Assembly: GCF_963678635.1 (NCBI RefSeq)
Contig: NC_087063.1
Location: 77,089,617-77,153,616, forward strand
Reading direction: 5' to 3'
From: Symsagittifera roscoffensis
Lineage: Eukaryota > Xenacoelomorpha > Acoela > Convolutidae
Length of the DNA: 64,000 bases
The translations under genes and the position numbers were made by a program. The notes under the pieces are model-generated. The model was not told the DNA's origin. It did no database searches and was given only the letters and a program-made list of their open reading frames with translations. Positions 13,641 through 24,499 of this stretch are shown piece by piece (within the stretch, counting starts at the first letter, position 1; every line of letters starts with the position of its first letter).

Positions 13641-15700
13641 AAAACAACGATTAAAAAATGTCAACTAACTTTATTTCAAAATGAAATCGGTCAAATCTCC
13701 TAGCCTACTGGGTCGTAGATTTTTTTTTCTCAACTCAGAAACAAAACTCTAAAATGGCCGTTATTATACGACTGGATTTTCAATATTTAACAGTTCCAAT
13801 GGCAAAATTACTGAAATGATTGAAACTCTTTTAAAATTTTAATTTTTTATTCATTTCATTAGCCCGTAAGTCCACCAGTTGATGCCATCAACAGATATAT
13901 CCAGCGTAATTAAATTAAAAACAACAGACTTTTTAAGTTTACTGAAGTTTTTGAAATTTCGAAAATAAACGTCAATTTCAAAAACTTCAACAATTTGAGG
14001 AACAAAATAGGGATTGGTCACATCTACAACTTCGGGTAGTTCCTTGAATTCACCCATCAAATGTCTCGAGAATTTCAAGATTTAAGAAGAAAAAACTCCT
14101 GGAATTTCAAACATCATACAAACGTCATATCTAGAAAAAAAACAAATGCGTTGACCAGTCATTTCTTCATTCCTTATATAAACTTCCTGCAAAAAACTTG
14201 ACATCACTCAACCATCGTCTTGACATTCAAACTTTATTTTTCTTTTTTAGATCAAAATTTGGAAACATTTTCAACAGTATCGAAAAAAGTCAAATTTCAG
14301 AAAACAAACACATGTGAGCAACCAAAACTGAAGGAAGGAATTGAAATTTTTGGCAGTACCCCGACAACTGCAGGATTGGGAATTTCAATTTTTGCGAAGT
14401 TTGCATATCTGAATTTTCTGAAAAACTGTGAGATCATAGAAAAAAAAACGTCTCAAAAAATCGAAAAAAAAAGAGAATTGAGCTTTCATATTTTGCGGCA
14501 ACACCTGCAACGCTTGAGGTTTACCTGATAACGCAACAGTGTAGAGATGGAAATTTCAAATTTTTGTGACGTTTTTTTAAGTTCTTTGAAAAATTTTGAA
14601 AAAATTATAAAAAAATTGTCATATCTAAAGGAATGTAAGGATTTAGGCAGTCTTATTTGGAGGCAAATTTTGCAACTCTCGAGTACACCTTTACAGTATC
14701 CTACTTTTAACTTTTCTGGAATTTTTGAAAAAATCAAAAAAAATTGAACTAAAAGGATTTGTGTTTTTTATAATTGGAGGCCGAAACTGCAGTTTCTGGG
14801 AAAACCCTGACAACATCCCACTCTTTGTTTGCTAATTTCAAATTTGGTGAAACAAAAACAGAATTTGAACTGGATAATTGAAGAAAAGTTCTGAAATATT
14901 GCACTATATGATAAGCTTATACGTGAAAAAAATTTTTGAAAAAAATAACACGAAGAAAAAGCTTATACATGGTGAGATATTGAAGCCCGCATTAAAAAAT
15001 ATAATAAATTTATTTAAAAACATCCCAAAAAAAGCATCTAATTTTTCCGAGATAATTTTCTTATTTTTCTTCATACAAACACTCAACTTAGTAAAAAGAG
15101 AAATTATTCGATTTTATATTATTCACAAATAAACTTTTATGAAAATTATAACTAATTATAAGCGCCAAGTTTGATGTTTAACCGATGTATAATCCATTGT
15201 AATGATAACATTTTTCGTGACATTATATTTTCTGATAATCTCTTACAATCTATTATAATCTCTTATAATCTCTTATATTCTTTTACAATCTCTTATTATC
15301 TTTTATAATAGATTAGAATACTTTTTTCTGTCAAAAATTCTTACAAGTGAGATGTCGCTCTATGTTGTCACTTTATGGTTCATCTGAATTCAAAGTTTTA
15401 CCACGAAACAAAAGTTTTCTAGCGATCCTTTCATATTAGTTAAAAGAATCCCGCAGTCGTTAGGTGAAGTATAGCTCTTCCATATAAATATGATACTAAA
15501 GCAGTGAGCTGATATTTTGGTTATCAAAAAACACTTAAAATGTGCGTCATGAAACAACTATAATCAAGAAGAATTGAAAAATATATATATAAATTTGATT
15601 TGATTTGAAAACTGTTAAAACATTTTTTCTATTCTTCGCAAACACCAACGTTTACGAAAAGCATTATCATAATTAATTCAGGTACAATTTGTTGACAAAA
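13641..15700. other. AT-rich unique DNA in duplicated segment, copy 1; weak ORF at 13851-14078 (-)
   Basis: This stretch has low complexity and no RNA gene I can see. A minus-strand frame at 13851-14078 (MGEFKELPEVVDV near its start, 75 codons from a TTG, 67 from the first ATG) has protein-like composition. A + frame at 14220-14528 also survives unchanged in length in copy 2 with one E-to-A change, but the two copies are too similar for survival to be evidence of selection. 15233-15315 is a short tandem of ATAATCTCTTAT-like units. I assign no function. The equivalent region in copy 2 is 19626-21685. Confidence 0.35.
15233..15315. repeat. Short tandem repeat of about 11-13 bp (ATAATCTCTTA type)
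   Basis: ATAATCTCTTA-like units are repeated imperfectly about seven times, ending in TTTTATAATAGATTAG. The same block occurs in the second segment copy at about 21218-21300 without visible length change. Confidence 0.75.
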
Positions 15701-16094
15701 TAGGCAAACAAAGGGATTAAATACAATTAAAATCAATTCTAATCGATTATAATGGGTTTTTTCTGCAAAACAAATAAATTGGAACTTGGGATGAAAACAA
15801 TCGATTATAGTGTATTATAATTGATTTTATTTGAAATAAAAAAGAGAGATTACAATCGATTATAATTGATTAAAACCATTTTTTCCCAATTTTTTTTTTT
15901 AAATCTTGTACTAAAATCATATTATAATCGATTATTAACGCTTGAAACTGGATGAGGGAAATCTCTGTTTTCAAAACTTTTGCTTATAAAATCATTTGTT
16001 ACTTCCATCGTATACACAGTGGCCGGCAAATAATGTTCAAGTTTAATTTAAAATCCGACCCTTATCTATAACATTGGTACTCAAAACAGATACG

Positions 16095-16451
16095 ATGTTC
16101 TTCTGCCGAAAACCCAGTTTTTACGTTTCGCCTTCTTTTACTCAATCAATGTTCGCAATTAGTCTGGATGAAGGCGACCGATTGCGTCTCATCAATGCGA
16201 GCTCCCAGGTAGTCGAATTAGTTCGAGGAGTTGTGAGGCAGTTTTGGCCGCTGATACAAAGAGAAAAAGATCGTTTCGGGAGTCACGAGTTCAAACTGAA
16301 AGGGTACCCTTGGAGCGATGAAGGGGAGCAGGAACTGCCTGCTATTACCCTATTGTGTCAGTTGTTCACTGCTCTGAGGAGAATTGGGTGGAAAGTGATG
16401 ATGCACTTAGGTGAAAATGTACATCTTTGGCCAGAAATTTGCCTAAAATAA
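16095..16451 (+). CDS. Unrecognised 118-aa protein, intact copy
   Basis: An ATG at 16095 starts a 118-codon frame ending TAA at 16449-16451; an in-frame TTG lies 21 bases upstream. The product contains MFAISLDEGDRLRLINASSQ, VVELVRGVVRQFWP, then HEFKLKGYPWSDEGEQ and a C-terminal LLCQLFTALRRIGWKVMMHL. There is no signal peptide or membrane segment. The composition is clearly protein-like and the GC content is higher than the flanks, which sets it apart from other short frames here. AATAAA occurs just after the stop (about 16458), which suits a polyadenylation signal. The xEFKLKGxPW pattern followed by a GW motif reminds me of an uncharacterised small metazoan protein family, but I cannot name it. 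It may be one exon, a retrocopy or element cargo. The duplicate at 22081-22438 is frameshifted. Confidence 0.55.
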   Translation: MFFCRKPSFYVSPSFTQSMFAISLDEGDRLRLINASSQVVELVRGVVRQFWPLIQREKDRFGSHEFKLKGYPWSDEGEQELPAITLLCQLFTALRRIGWKVMMHLGENVHLWPEICLK

Positions 16452-16995
16452 GGAAAAAATAAAAATATAAGACAGAATGTGGTGTTTTTTGTGCATTAGA
16501 TAAGTAGAAAAAAAACTAAGTAGCTCAAACTTTTTTTGTAGTTTCCCGCAGCGAGCGCCCATGGATCATAATTGATTATATTGTCATAATATGGTCAGTA
16601 TCTCTAAAATGACAAAATAATCGATTGTAATACATTAAAAATGGATTAAAACCTAATACTTTTTTGTCAATAAAATCCATTCCAATCAATTATAATCCAT
16701 TAATATTATATTAAATCAATTGAATTATATTTTTGTGCCAACAAAAATCATTATAATCGACTGGAATCAATTTATATGGGTTATTTCGAGGAGTTATTTA
16801 TGAAATACACTTTTTTTCAAAGTTATAAATTAAAATATCACATTTCATAAAGTTTTTGGCTCTACTTGGCAGGGGCATAAAGTTTTTGGCAGGGGCACAA
16901 CAGCGGTTCGCCGTGATGAGCTGTACAGCTCGTATGTTGGTCCTATCCCTCGTGGATAAATGATCTTAAATCTACTTTTTACATTCAACGCAGTT

Positions 16996-17235
16996 TAAGT
17001 AAACGGGAGGGGGGTTTAAACGGGGGGTGGGGGGGGGGGGGGGGGGGGGGGTAAACGGGTAGGGGAGGGGTGTGTCGGGATAAAAAAACTATAAAATGAA
17101 GTGTCAGTCCCGTTTAACCCCCCCCCCCCCTTTACCCAGCCCCGTTTACCACCCCCCCCCCCCCCGTTTACCCGTTTACCACCACCCCCACCCATTTTAC
17201 CCCCCCCCCCCGTTTACCACCTCCCCCCGCCATTC
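16996..17235. repeat. Poly-G arm followed by poly-C arm (large G/C inverted repeat), copy 1
   Basis: A G-rich block (GTAAACGGG repeats with a G run of about 21 near 17030-17051) is followed after about 45 bases (containing TGTGTCGGGATAAAAAAAC) by a C-rich block with CCCGTTTAcc repeats and C runs up to about 14. The arms are near reverse complements and can fold into a long GC hairpin, or a G-quadruplex/i-motif pair. In copy 2 (about 22985-23080) the C-rich arm is almost gone. Long homopolymers are also error-prone in assemblies. Confidence 0.8.
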
Positions 17236-18085
17236 GTTACAATGGACTATTATGGGTTATTTTGTTCAAAAAAAATCGATTATAATGGCAAAGTAATCGA
17301 TTTCTTGTTCTGATTTTTACATCTGTAATTGATTATAATGGATTATATCGGAAATCCATTATAATCGATTAGAGTAATCCATTATAATCGATTAGAGTCC
17401 ATTTTCGCTCGGTGCGGATTGTTAGGCGTTTTCATTAAGTGAGTTTTGTTTTCATTAATCGGTGACTTCAATCAGCAGATTATGTCGTTTTCCGCATCGA
17501 GCGCCCATGGATCATAATCGATTATAACGTCATACTAAGGAAATTATCCAGCAATTACCAAAATAACCAACTAAAATCCAAAAAAAATTGGATTATAATC
17601 TTGTTATTCTCTATGCCAATGTAATCCATGATAATCGATTAGAATCGGTTCTAATGGATTTTTTTCAGGTTTTATTCAAAAATTTTACAAAACTTTTCGT
17701 AGTTATCTCATTTCGTGTTTGGTGCAGTTGCTACGTACGTTTCATGAAAAGTTACAATTCACACTAACAGTTTTATAATTTTTTGTCGTATAATATTCTG
17801 ATTGAGCTCCCGTCATAATAAGGAAATTATCTAGCAATTTACAAAATAACCAATTAAAAGCCATTAAAAATGGAGTATAACCTTTAAATTTTTTCTGCCA
17901 ATAATGAAATCCTTTATAATCGACTAGAATCGGTTCAAATGGAATTTTTGAGATATTATTCATGAAATTTACAAAAATTTTCATGGTTATCTCATTTCCT
18001 CTTTAGTGCAGTTGCTACGTACGTTTCATGAAATTTTACACTTCATATTTACAGTTATTTGTTTTTTTTTGTCTTATAGTATTCT

Positions 18086-18420
18086 GATTGAGCCCCCCAA
18101 GAAGTTTACTTTACTCCCACCACAAGTTTATTTTATCCCAACCCCCGCCAGTTTACATAAACGCTCCCCCACTTTTTTACCCCCCCCCCCCCAACAGCCG
18201 TTTAATTCCCTGCCAGTTTACCCCCACCCATCCCCTGCGAGTCTACCCCCTGCCAGTTTACCCTTTGTCTGTTCCCACCCGCCAATTTAGCCCCCCCCCC
18301 CCGCCGCAATTCCCCCCCCCCCCATTTAAACCCCCCCCCCCCAATCTACCCCCTCGTTTACCCCACATCCCCAGTTAACACCTCCCAGCTTACCCTTCCC
18401 CCTAGTGTACCCCATCCCTT
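18086..18420. repeat. Quasi-periodic C-tract block (CCAGTTTACCCCC type), copy 1
   Basis: Runs of 4-14 C are separated every 15-25 bases by GCCAGTTTAC-like spacers (AGTTTACTTTACTCCC, CCGCCAGTTTACATAA, TGCCAGTTTACCC). It reads as a degenerate minisatellite of about 18 bp. The counterpart is 23934-24265 in copy 2, and similar blocks occur in every 580-bp and 1.27-kb unit up to 32100. Pro-rich open frames across it are artefacts of the C runs. Confidence 0.8.
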
Positions 18421-18575
18421 TAAAGAATGAGGGATGACGTTGAGACATGGCATTTAGTAAAAATAATGGCATACATTTTGCAAATTTCCCGCAAAAATTG
18501 CAATTTTTTTTTCAAACTTAATCGAATTTATTTCTAAAAAAAATTAATCGAAGTCAATATTGAGTGGTTATAATG

Positions 18576-19636
18576 GATTTCTAAAAACTGCATTTGAACT
18601 GAAAAAAGAGCAAAGTAAAATGGTTGCGCTTTTTCAGCAAACTTAGTTTGCCTTGACTCAAGAGCACGTTTTTTAAAAAAAAAACTGCTTCATTTAACAA
18701 CAATTTGCCCTGAAACTTTTTAGGGCGATTAAAAACACATTAAAAGTCGACAAAATGGTTAATGGGAAACTTCAAAGAACTATTTTGATTCAGTTTAACT
18801 TTTAAGGTTAGAATTTTTTCAGAGTTTTGATACGTTGACCGATAATTTTGTCAAAAAAAGGTTTCTAAGCAGGATCTCGAATGAGGTTTTAAAAGCAACA
18901 AGCATGTAACGCACCTCTGTTTCCTTAAAAGATTAGTAAACGTGAAAATTGACTAAATATAATTCATGAAAAATCGAAATTTAGAACCCAACTGTGACAG
19001 TAGACGGCGGTATCTAACAGTGCTTTACTCTTTCCGTAAAACAGTTTGCAAGGGGTTCTAGGGCCCTTAAAACAGTCATCAAGGTTCATTACGTCTCTTA
19101 AAAAGTAAAATAAAAAACTGCTCAAAATATTTTGAAAAACAGCTCAAAACTGAAGTGCAATCGATTTCTAAAAACTGCAATTGAACTGACAAAATTGCAA
19201 AGTAAAATGGTTGCGCTGTTTCAGCGAACTTAGTTTGCCTTGACTCAAGAGCACATTTTTTGAAAAAAAACTGCTTCATTTAACAACAATTCGCCCTGAA
19301 ACTTTTTAGGGCGATTAAAAACACATTAAAAGTCGACAAAATGGTTAATGGGAAACTTCAAAGAACTATTTCGATTCAGTTTAACTTTTAAGGTTAGAAT
19401 TTTTTCAGATATTTGATACGTTGACCGATAATTTTGTCAAAAAAGGGTTTCTAAGCAGGATCCCGAATGAGGTTTTAAAAGCAACAAGCATGTAACGCAC
19501 CTCTGCTTCCTCAAAAGATTAGTAAACGTGAAAATTGACTAAATTTAATTCTTGAAAAATCGAAATTTAGAACCCAACTGTGACAGTAGACGGCGGTATC
19601 TTTACAGTGCTTTACTACTTCCGTAAAACAACGATT
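18576..19636. repeat. 588-bp satellite, partial block in duplicated segment
   Basis: Just under two satellite units are repeated here as part of the 5.98-kb duplication, identical to 12592-13651 apart from a few bases. The anchor GAAGTGCAATCG is at about 19152. There is no gene. Confidence 0.9.
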
Positions 19637-22080
19637 AAAAAATGTCAACTAACTTTATTTCAAAATGAAATCGGTCAAATCTCCTAGCCTACTGGGTCGT
19701 AGATTTTTTTTTTCTCAACTCAGAAACAAAACTCTAAAATGGCCGTTATTATACGACTGGATTTTCAATATTTAACAGTTCCAATGGCAAAATTACTGAA
19801 ATGATTGAAACTCTTTTAAAATTTTAATTTTTTATTCATTTCATTAGCCCGTAAGTCCACCAGTTGATGCCATCAACAGATATATCCAGCGTAATTAAAT
19901 TAAAAACAACAGACTTTTTAAGTTTACTGAAGTTTTTGAAATTTCGAAAATAAACGTCAATTTCAAAAACTTCAACAATTTGAGGAACAAAATAGGGATT
20001 GGTCACATCTACAACTTCGGGTAGTTCCTTGAATTCACCCATCAAATGTCTCGAGAATTTCAAGATTTAAGAAGAAAAAACTCCTGGAATTTCAAACATC
20101 ATACAAACGTCATATCTAGAAAAAAAACAAATGCGTTGACCAGTCATTTCTTCATTCCTTATATAAACTTCCTGCAAAAAACTTGACATCACTCAACCAT
20201 CGTCTTGACATTCAAACTTTATTTTTCTTTTTTAGATCAAAATTTGGAAACATTTTCAACAGTATCGAAAAAAGTCAAATTTCAGAAAACAAACACATGT
20301 GAGCAACCAAAACTGAAGGCAGGAATTGAAATCTTTGGCAGTACACCGACAACTGCAGGATTGGGAATTTCAATTTTTGCGAAGTTTGCATATCTGAATT
20401 TTCTGAAAAACTGTGAGATCATAGAAAAAAAAACGTCTCAAAAAATCGAAAAAAAAAGAGAATTGAGCTTTCATATTTTGCGGCAACACCTGCAACGCTT
20501 GAGGTTTACCTGATAACGCAACAGTGTAGAGATGGAAATTTCAAATTTTTGTGACGTTTTTTTAAGTTCTTTGAAAAATTTTGAAAAAATTATAAAAAAA
20601 TTATCATATCTAAAGGAATGTAAGGATTTAGGCAGTCTTATTTGGAGGCAAATTTTGCAACTCTCGAGTACACCTTTACAGTATCCTACTTTTAACTTTT
20701 CTGGAATTTTTGAAAAAATCAAAAAAAATTGAACTAAAAGGATTTGTGTTTTTTATAATTGGAGGCCGAAACTACAGTTTCTGGGAAAACCCTGACAACA
20801 TCCCACTCTTTGTTTGCTAATTTCAAATTTGGTGAAACAAAAACAGAATTTGAACTGGATAATTGAAGAAAAGTTCTGAAATATTGCACTATACGATAAG
20901 CTTATACGTGAAAAAAATTTTTGAAAAAAATAACACGAAGAAAAAGCTTATACATGGTGAGATATTGAAGCCCGCATTAAAAAATATAATAAATTTATTT
21001 AAAAACATCCCAAAAAAAGCATCTAATTTTTCCGAGATAATTTTCTTATTTTTCTTCATACACACACTCAACTTAGTAAAAAGAGAAATTATTCGATTTT
21101 ATATTATTCACAAATAAACTTTTATGAAAATTATAACTAATTATAAGCGCCAAGTTTGATGTTTAACCGATGTATAATCCATTGTAATGATAACATTTTT
21201 CGTGACATTATATTTTCTGATAATCTCTTACAATCTATTATAATCTCTTATAATCTCTTATATTCTTTTACAATCTCTTATTATCTTTTATAATAGATTA
21301 GAATACTTTTTTCTGTCAAAAATTCTTACAAGTGAGATGTCGCTCTATGTTGTCACTTTATGGTTCATCTGAATTCAAAGTTTTACCACGAAACAAAAGT
21401 TTTCTAGCGATCCTTTCATATTAGTTAAAAGAATCCCGCAGTCGTTAGGTGAAGTATAGCTCTTCCATATAAATATGATACTAAAGCAGTGAGCTGATAT
21501 TTTGGTTATCAAAAAACACTTAAAATGTGCGTCATGAAACAACTATAATCAAGAAGAATTGAAAAATATATATATAAATTTGATTTGATTTGAAAACTGT
21601 TAAAACATTTTTTCTATTCTTCGCAAACACCAACGTTTACGAAAAGCATTATCATAATTAATTCAGGTACAATTTGTTGACAAAATAGGCAAACAAAGGG
21701 ATTAAATACAATTAAAATCAATTCTAATTGATTATAATGGGTTTTTTCTGCAAAACAAATAAATTGGAACTTGGGATGAAAACAATCGATTATAGTGTAT
21801 TATAATTGATTTTATTTGAAATAAAAAAGAGAGATTACAATCGATTATAATTGATTAAAACCATTTTTTCCCAATTTTTTTTTTTTAAATCTTGTACTAA
21901 AATCATATTATAATCGATTATTAACGCTTGAAACTGGATGAGGGAAATCTCTGTTTTCAAAACTTTTGCTTATAAAATCATTTGTTACTTCCATCGTATA
22001 CACAGTGGCCGGCAAATAATGTTCAAGTTTAATTTAAAATCCGACCCTTATCTATAACATTGGTACTCAAAACAGATACG

Positions 22081-22438
22081 ATGTTCTTCTGCCGAAAACC
22101 CAGTTTTTACGTTTCGCCTTCTTTTACTCAATCAATGTTCGCAATTAGTCTGGATGAAGGCGACCGATTGCGTCTCATCAATGCGAGCTCCCAGGTAGTC
22201 GAATTAGTTCGAGGAGTTGTGAGGCAGTTTTGGCCGCTGATACAAAGAGAAAAAAGATCGTTTCGGGAGTCACGAGTTCAAACTGAAAGGGTACCCTTGG
22301 AGCGATGAAGGGGAGCAGGAACTGCCTGCTATTACCCTATTGTGTCAGTTGTTCACTGCTCTGAGGAGAATTGGGTGGAAAGTGATGATGCACTTAGGTG
22401 AAAATGTACATCTTTGGCCAGAAATTTGCCTAAAATAA
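22081..22438 (+). pseudogene. Unrecognised 118-aa protein, frameshifted copy
   Basis: This is the duplicate of 16095-16451. Where copy 1 reads GAG followed by five A then G, copy 2 has six A (about 22249-22256). The frame shifts after LIQREK and ends early at TGA (22306-22308). The rest of the original reading frame, up to TAA at 22436-22438, is otherwise unchanged. Either this copy is a fresh pseudogene or the base is a sequencing or assembly error in a homopolymer. The same downstream AATAAA is present. Confidence 0.65.
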
Positions 22439-24299
22439 GGAAAAAATAAAAATATAAGACAGAATGTGGTGTTTTTTGTGCATTAGATAAGTAGAAAAAA
22501 AACTAAGTAGCTCAAACTTTTTTTGTAGTTTCCCGCAGCGAGCGCCCATGGATCATAATTGATTATATTGTCATAATATGGTCAGTATCTCTAAAATGAC
22601 AAAATAATCGATTGTAATACATTAAAAATGGATTAAAACCTAATACTTTTTTGTCAATAAAATCCATTCCAATCAATTATAATCCATTAATATTATATTA
22701 AATCAATTGAATTATATTTTTGTGCCAACAAAAATCATTATAATCGACTGGAATCAATTTATATGGGTTATTTCGAGGAGTTATTTATGAAATACACTTT
22801 TTTTCAAAGTTATAAATTAAAATATCACATTTCATAAAGTTTTTGGCTCTACTTGGCAGGGGCATAAAGTTTTTGGCAGGGGCACAACAGCGGTTCGCCG
22901 TGATGAGCTGTACAGCTCGTATGTTGGTCCTATCCCTCGTGGATAAATGATCTTAAATCTACTTTTTACATTCAACGCAGTTTAAGTAAACGGGAGGGGG
23001 GGTTAAACGGGGGGGGGGTAAACGGGTAGGGGAGGGGTGTGTCGGGATAAAAAAACTATAAAATGAACCTCCCCCCGCCATTCGTTACAATGGACTATTA
23101 TGGGTTATTTTGTTCAAAAAAAATCGATTATAATGGCAAAGTAATCGATTTCTTGTTCTGAGTTTTACATCTGTAATTGATTATAATGGATTATATCGGA
23201 AATCCATTATAATCGATTAGAGTAATCCATTATAATCGATTAGAGTCCATTTTCGCTCGGTGCGGATTGTTAGGCGTTTTCATTAAGTGAGTTTTGTTTT
23301 CATTAATCGGTGACTTCAATCAGCAGATTATGTCGTTTTCCGCATCGAGCGCCCATGGATCATAATCGATTATAACGTCATACTAAGGAAATTATCCAGC
23401 AATTACCAAAATAACCAACTAAAATCCAAAAAAAATTGGATTATAATCTTGTTATTCTCTATGCCAATGTAATCCATGATAATCGATTAGAATCGGTTCT
23501 AATGGATTTTTTTCAGGTTTTATTCAAAAATTTTACAAAACTTTTCGTAGTTATCTCATTTCGTGTTTGGTGCAGTTGCTACGTACGTTTCATGAAAAGT
23601 TACAATTCACACTAACAGTTTTATAATTTTTTGTCGTATAATATTCTGATTGAGCTCCCGTCATAATAAGGAAATTATCTAGCAATTTACAAAATAACCA
23701 ATTAAAAGCCATTAAAAATGGAGTATAACCTTTAAATTTTTTCTGCCAATAATGAAATCCTTTATAATCGACTAGAATCGGTTCAAATGGAATTTTTGAG
23801 ATATTATTCATGAAATTTACAAAAATTTTCATGGTTATCTCATTTCCTCTTTAGTGCAGTTGCTACGTACGTTTCATGAAATTTTACACTTCATATTTAC
23901 AGTTATTTGTTTTTTTTTGTCTTATAGTATTCTGATTGAGCCCCCCAAGAAGTTTACTTTACTCCCACCACAAGTTTATTTTATCCCAACCCCCGCCAGT
24001 TTACATAAACGCTCCCCCACTTTTTACCCCCTCCCCCCAACAGCCGTTTAATTCCCTGCCAGTTTACCCCCACCCATCCCCTGCGAGTCTACCCCCTGCC
24101 AGTTTACCCTTTGTCTGTTCCCACCCGCCAATTTAGCCCCCCCCCCCCGCCGCAATTCCCCCCCCCCATTTAAACCCCCCCCCCCCAATCTACCCCCTCG
24201 TTTACCCCACATCCCCAGTTAACACCTCCCAGCTTACCCTTCCCCCTAGTGTACCCCATCCCTTTAAAGAATGAGGGATGACGTTGAGACATGGCATTT

Positions 24300-24499
24300 N
24301 NNNNNNNNNNNNNNNNNNNNNNNNNNNNNNNNNNNNNNNNNNNNNNNNNNNNNNNNNNNNNNNNNNNNNNNNNNNNNNNNNNNNNNNNNNNNNNNNNNNN
24401 NNNNNNNNNNNNNNNNNNNNNNNNNNNNNNNNNNNNNNNNNNNNNNNNNNNNNNNNNNNNNNNNNNNNNNNNNNNNNNNNNNNNNNNNNNNNNNNNNNN
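24300..24499. other. Assembly gap (200 N)
   Basis: The 200 consecutive N begin inside the C-tract/ATCGATTA region just before the point where copy 2 of the 5.98-kb segment would end. Sequence after the gap resumes in the middle of a 580-bp unit. A round-number gap in an array suggests the true length is unknown; further segment copies may be collapsed here. Confidence 0.97.

Larger units (their letters stand above)
15700..18085. repeat. ATCGATTA-rich DNA around the 118-aa ORF, copy 1
   Basis: Outside the ORF this region is crowded with AATCGATTATAAT and variants, often arranged as TAATCCATTATAATCGATTAG, with many TAATCGATTA palindromes. From about 17400 it contains partial units of the 580-bp array found at 24500-28480: GTGCAGTTGCTACGTACG occurs at 17722 and again about 285 bp on. 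The minus frame at 17742-17984 and the + frame at 18006-18290 are repeat shadows. Copy 2 of the region is 21685-23935. Confidence 0.7.
12592..18575. repeat. 5.98-kb segmental tandem duplication, copy 1
   Basis: Every block from 12592 to 18453 reappears 5,984-5,985 bp later (for example 13851 to 19836 and 14220 to 20205), with very few substitutions by eye. The unit comprises the end of the 588-bp satellite, AT-rich unique DNA (13640-15700), a 118-aa ORF, ATCGATTA-rich DNA and C-tract blocks. The junction at 18576 joins TAATGGATTT of the C-tract region to satellite GATTTCTAAAAACTGC, so the shared GATTT is breakpoint microhomology. Confidence 0.93.
18576..24299. repeat. 5.98-kb segmental tandem duplication, copy 2 (cut by assembly gap)
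   Basis: This is the second copy of 12592-18575, running up to the N gap. Differences from copy 1 include a roughly 137-bp contraction of the poly-C half of a G/C hairpin near 23000-23075 (offset falls from 5,985 to 5,848), one extra A in the homopolymer of the 118-aa ORF, and scattered single-base changes such as CCCCG/CACCG near 14358/20343. The low divergence indicates recent duplication or gene conversion, or in part an assembly artefact. Confidence 0.92.
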
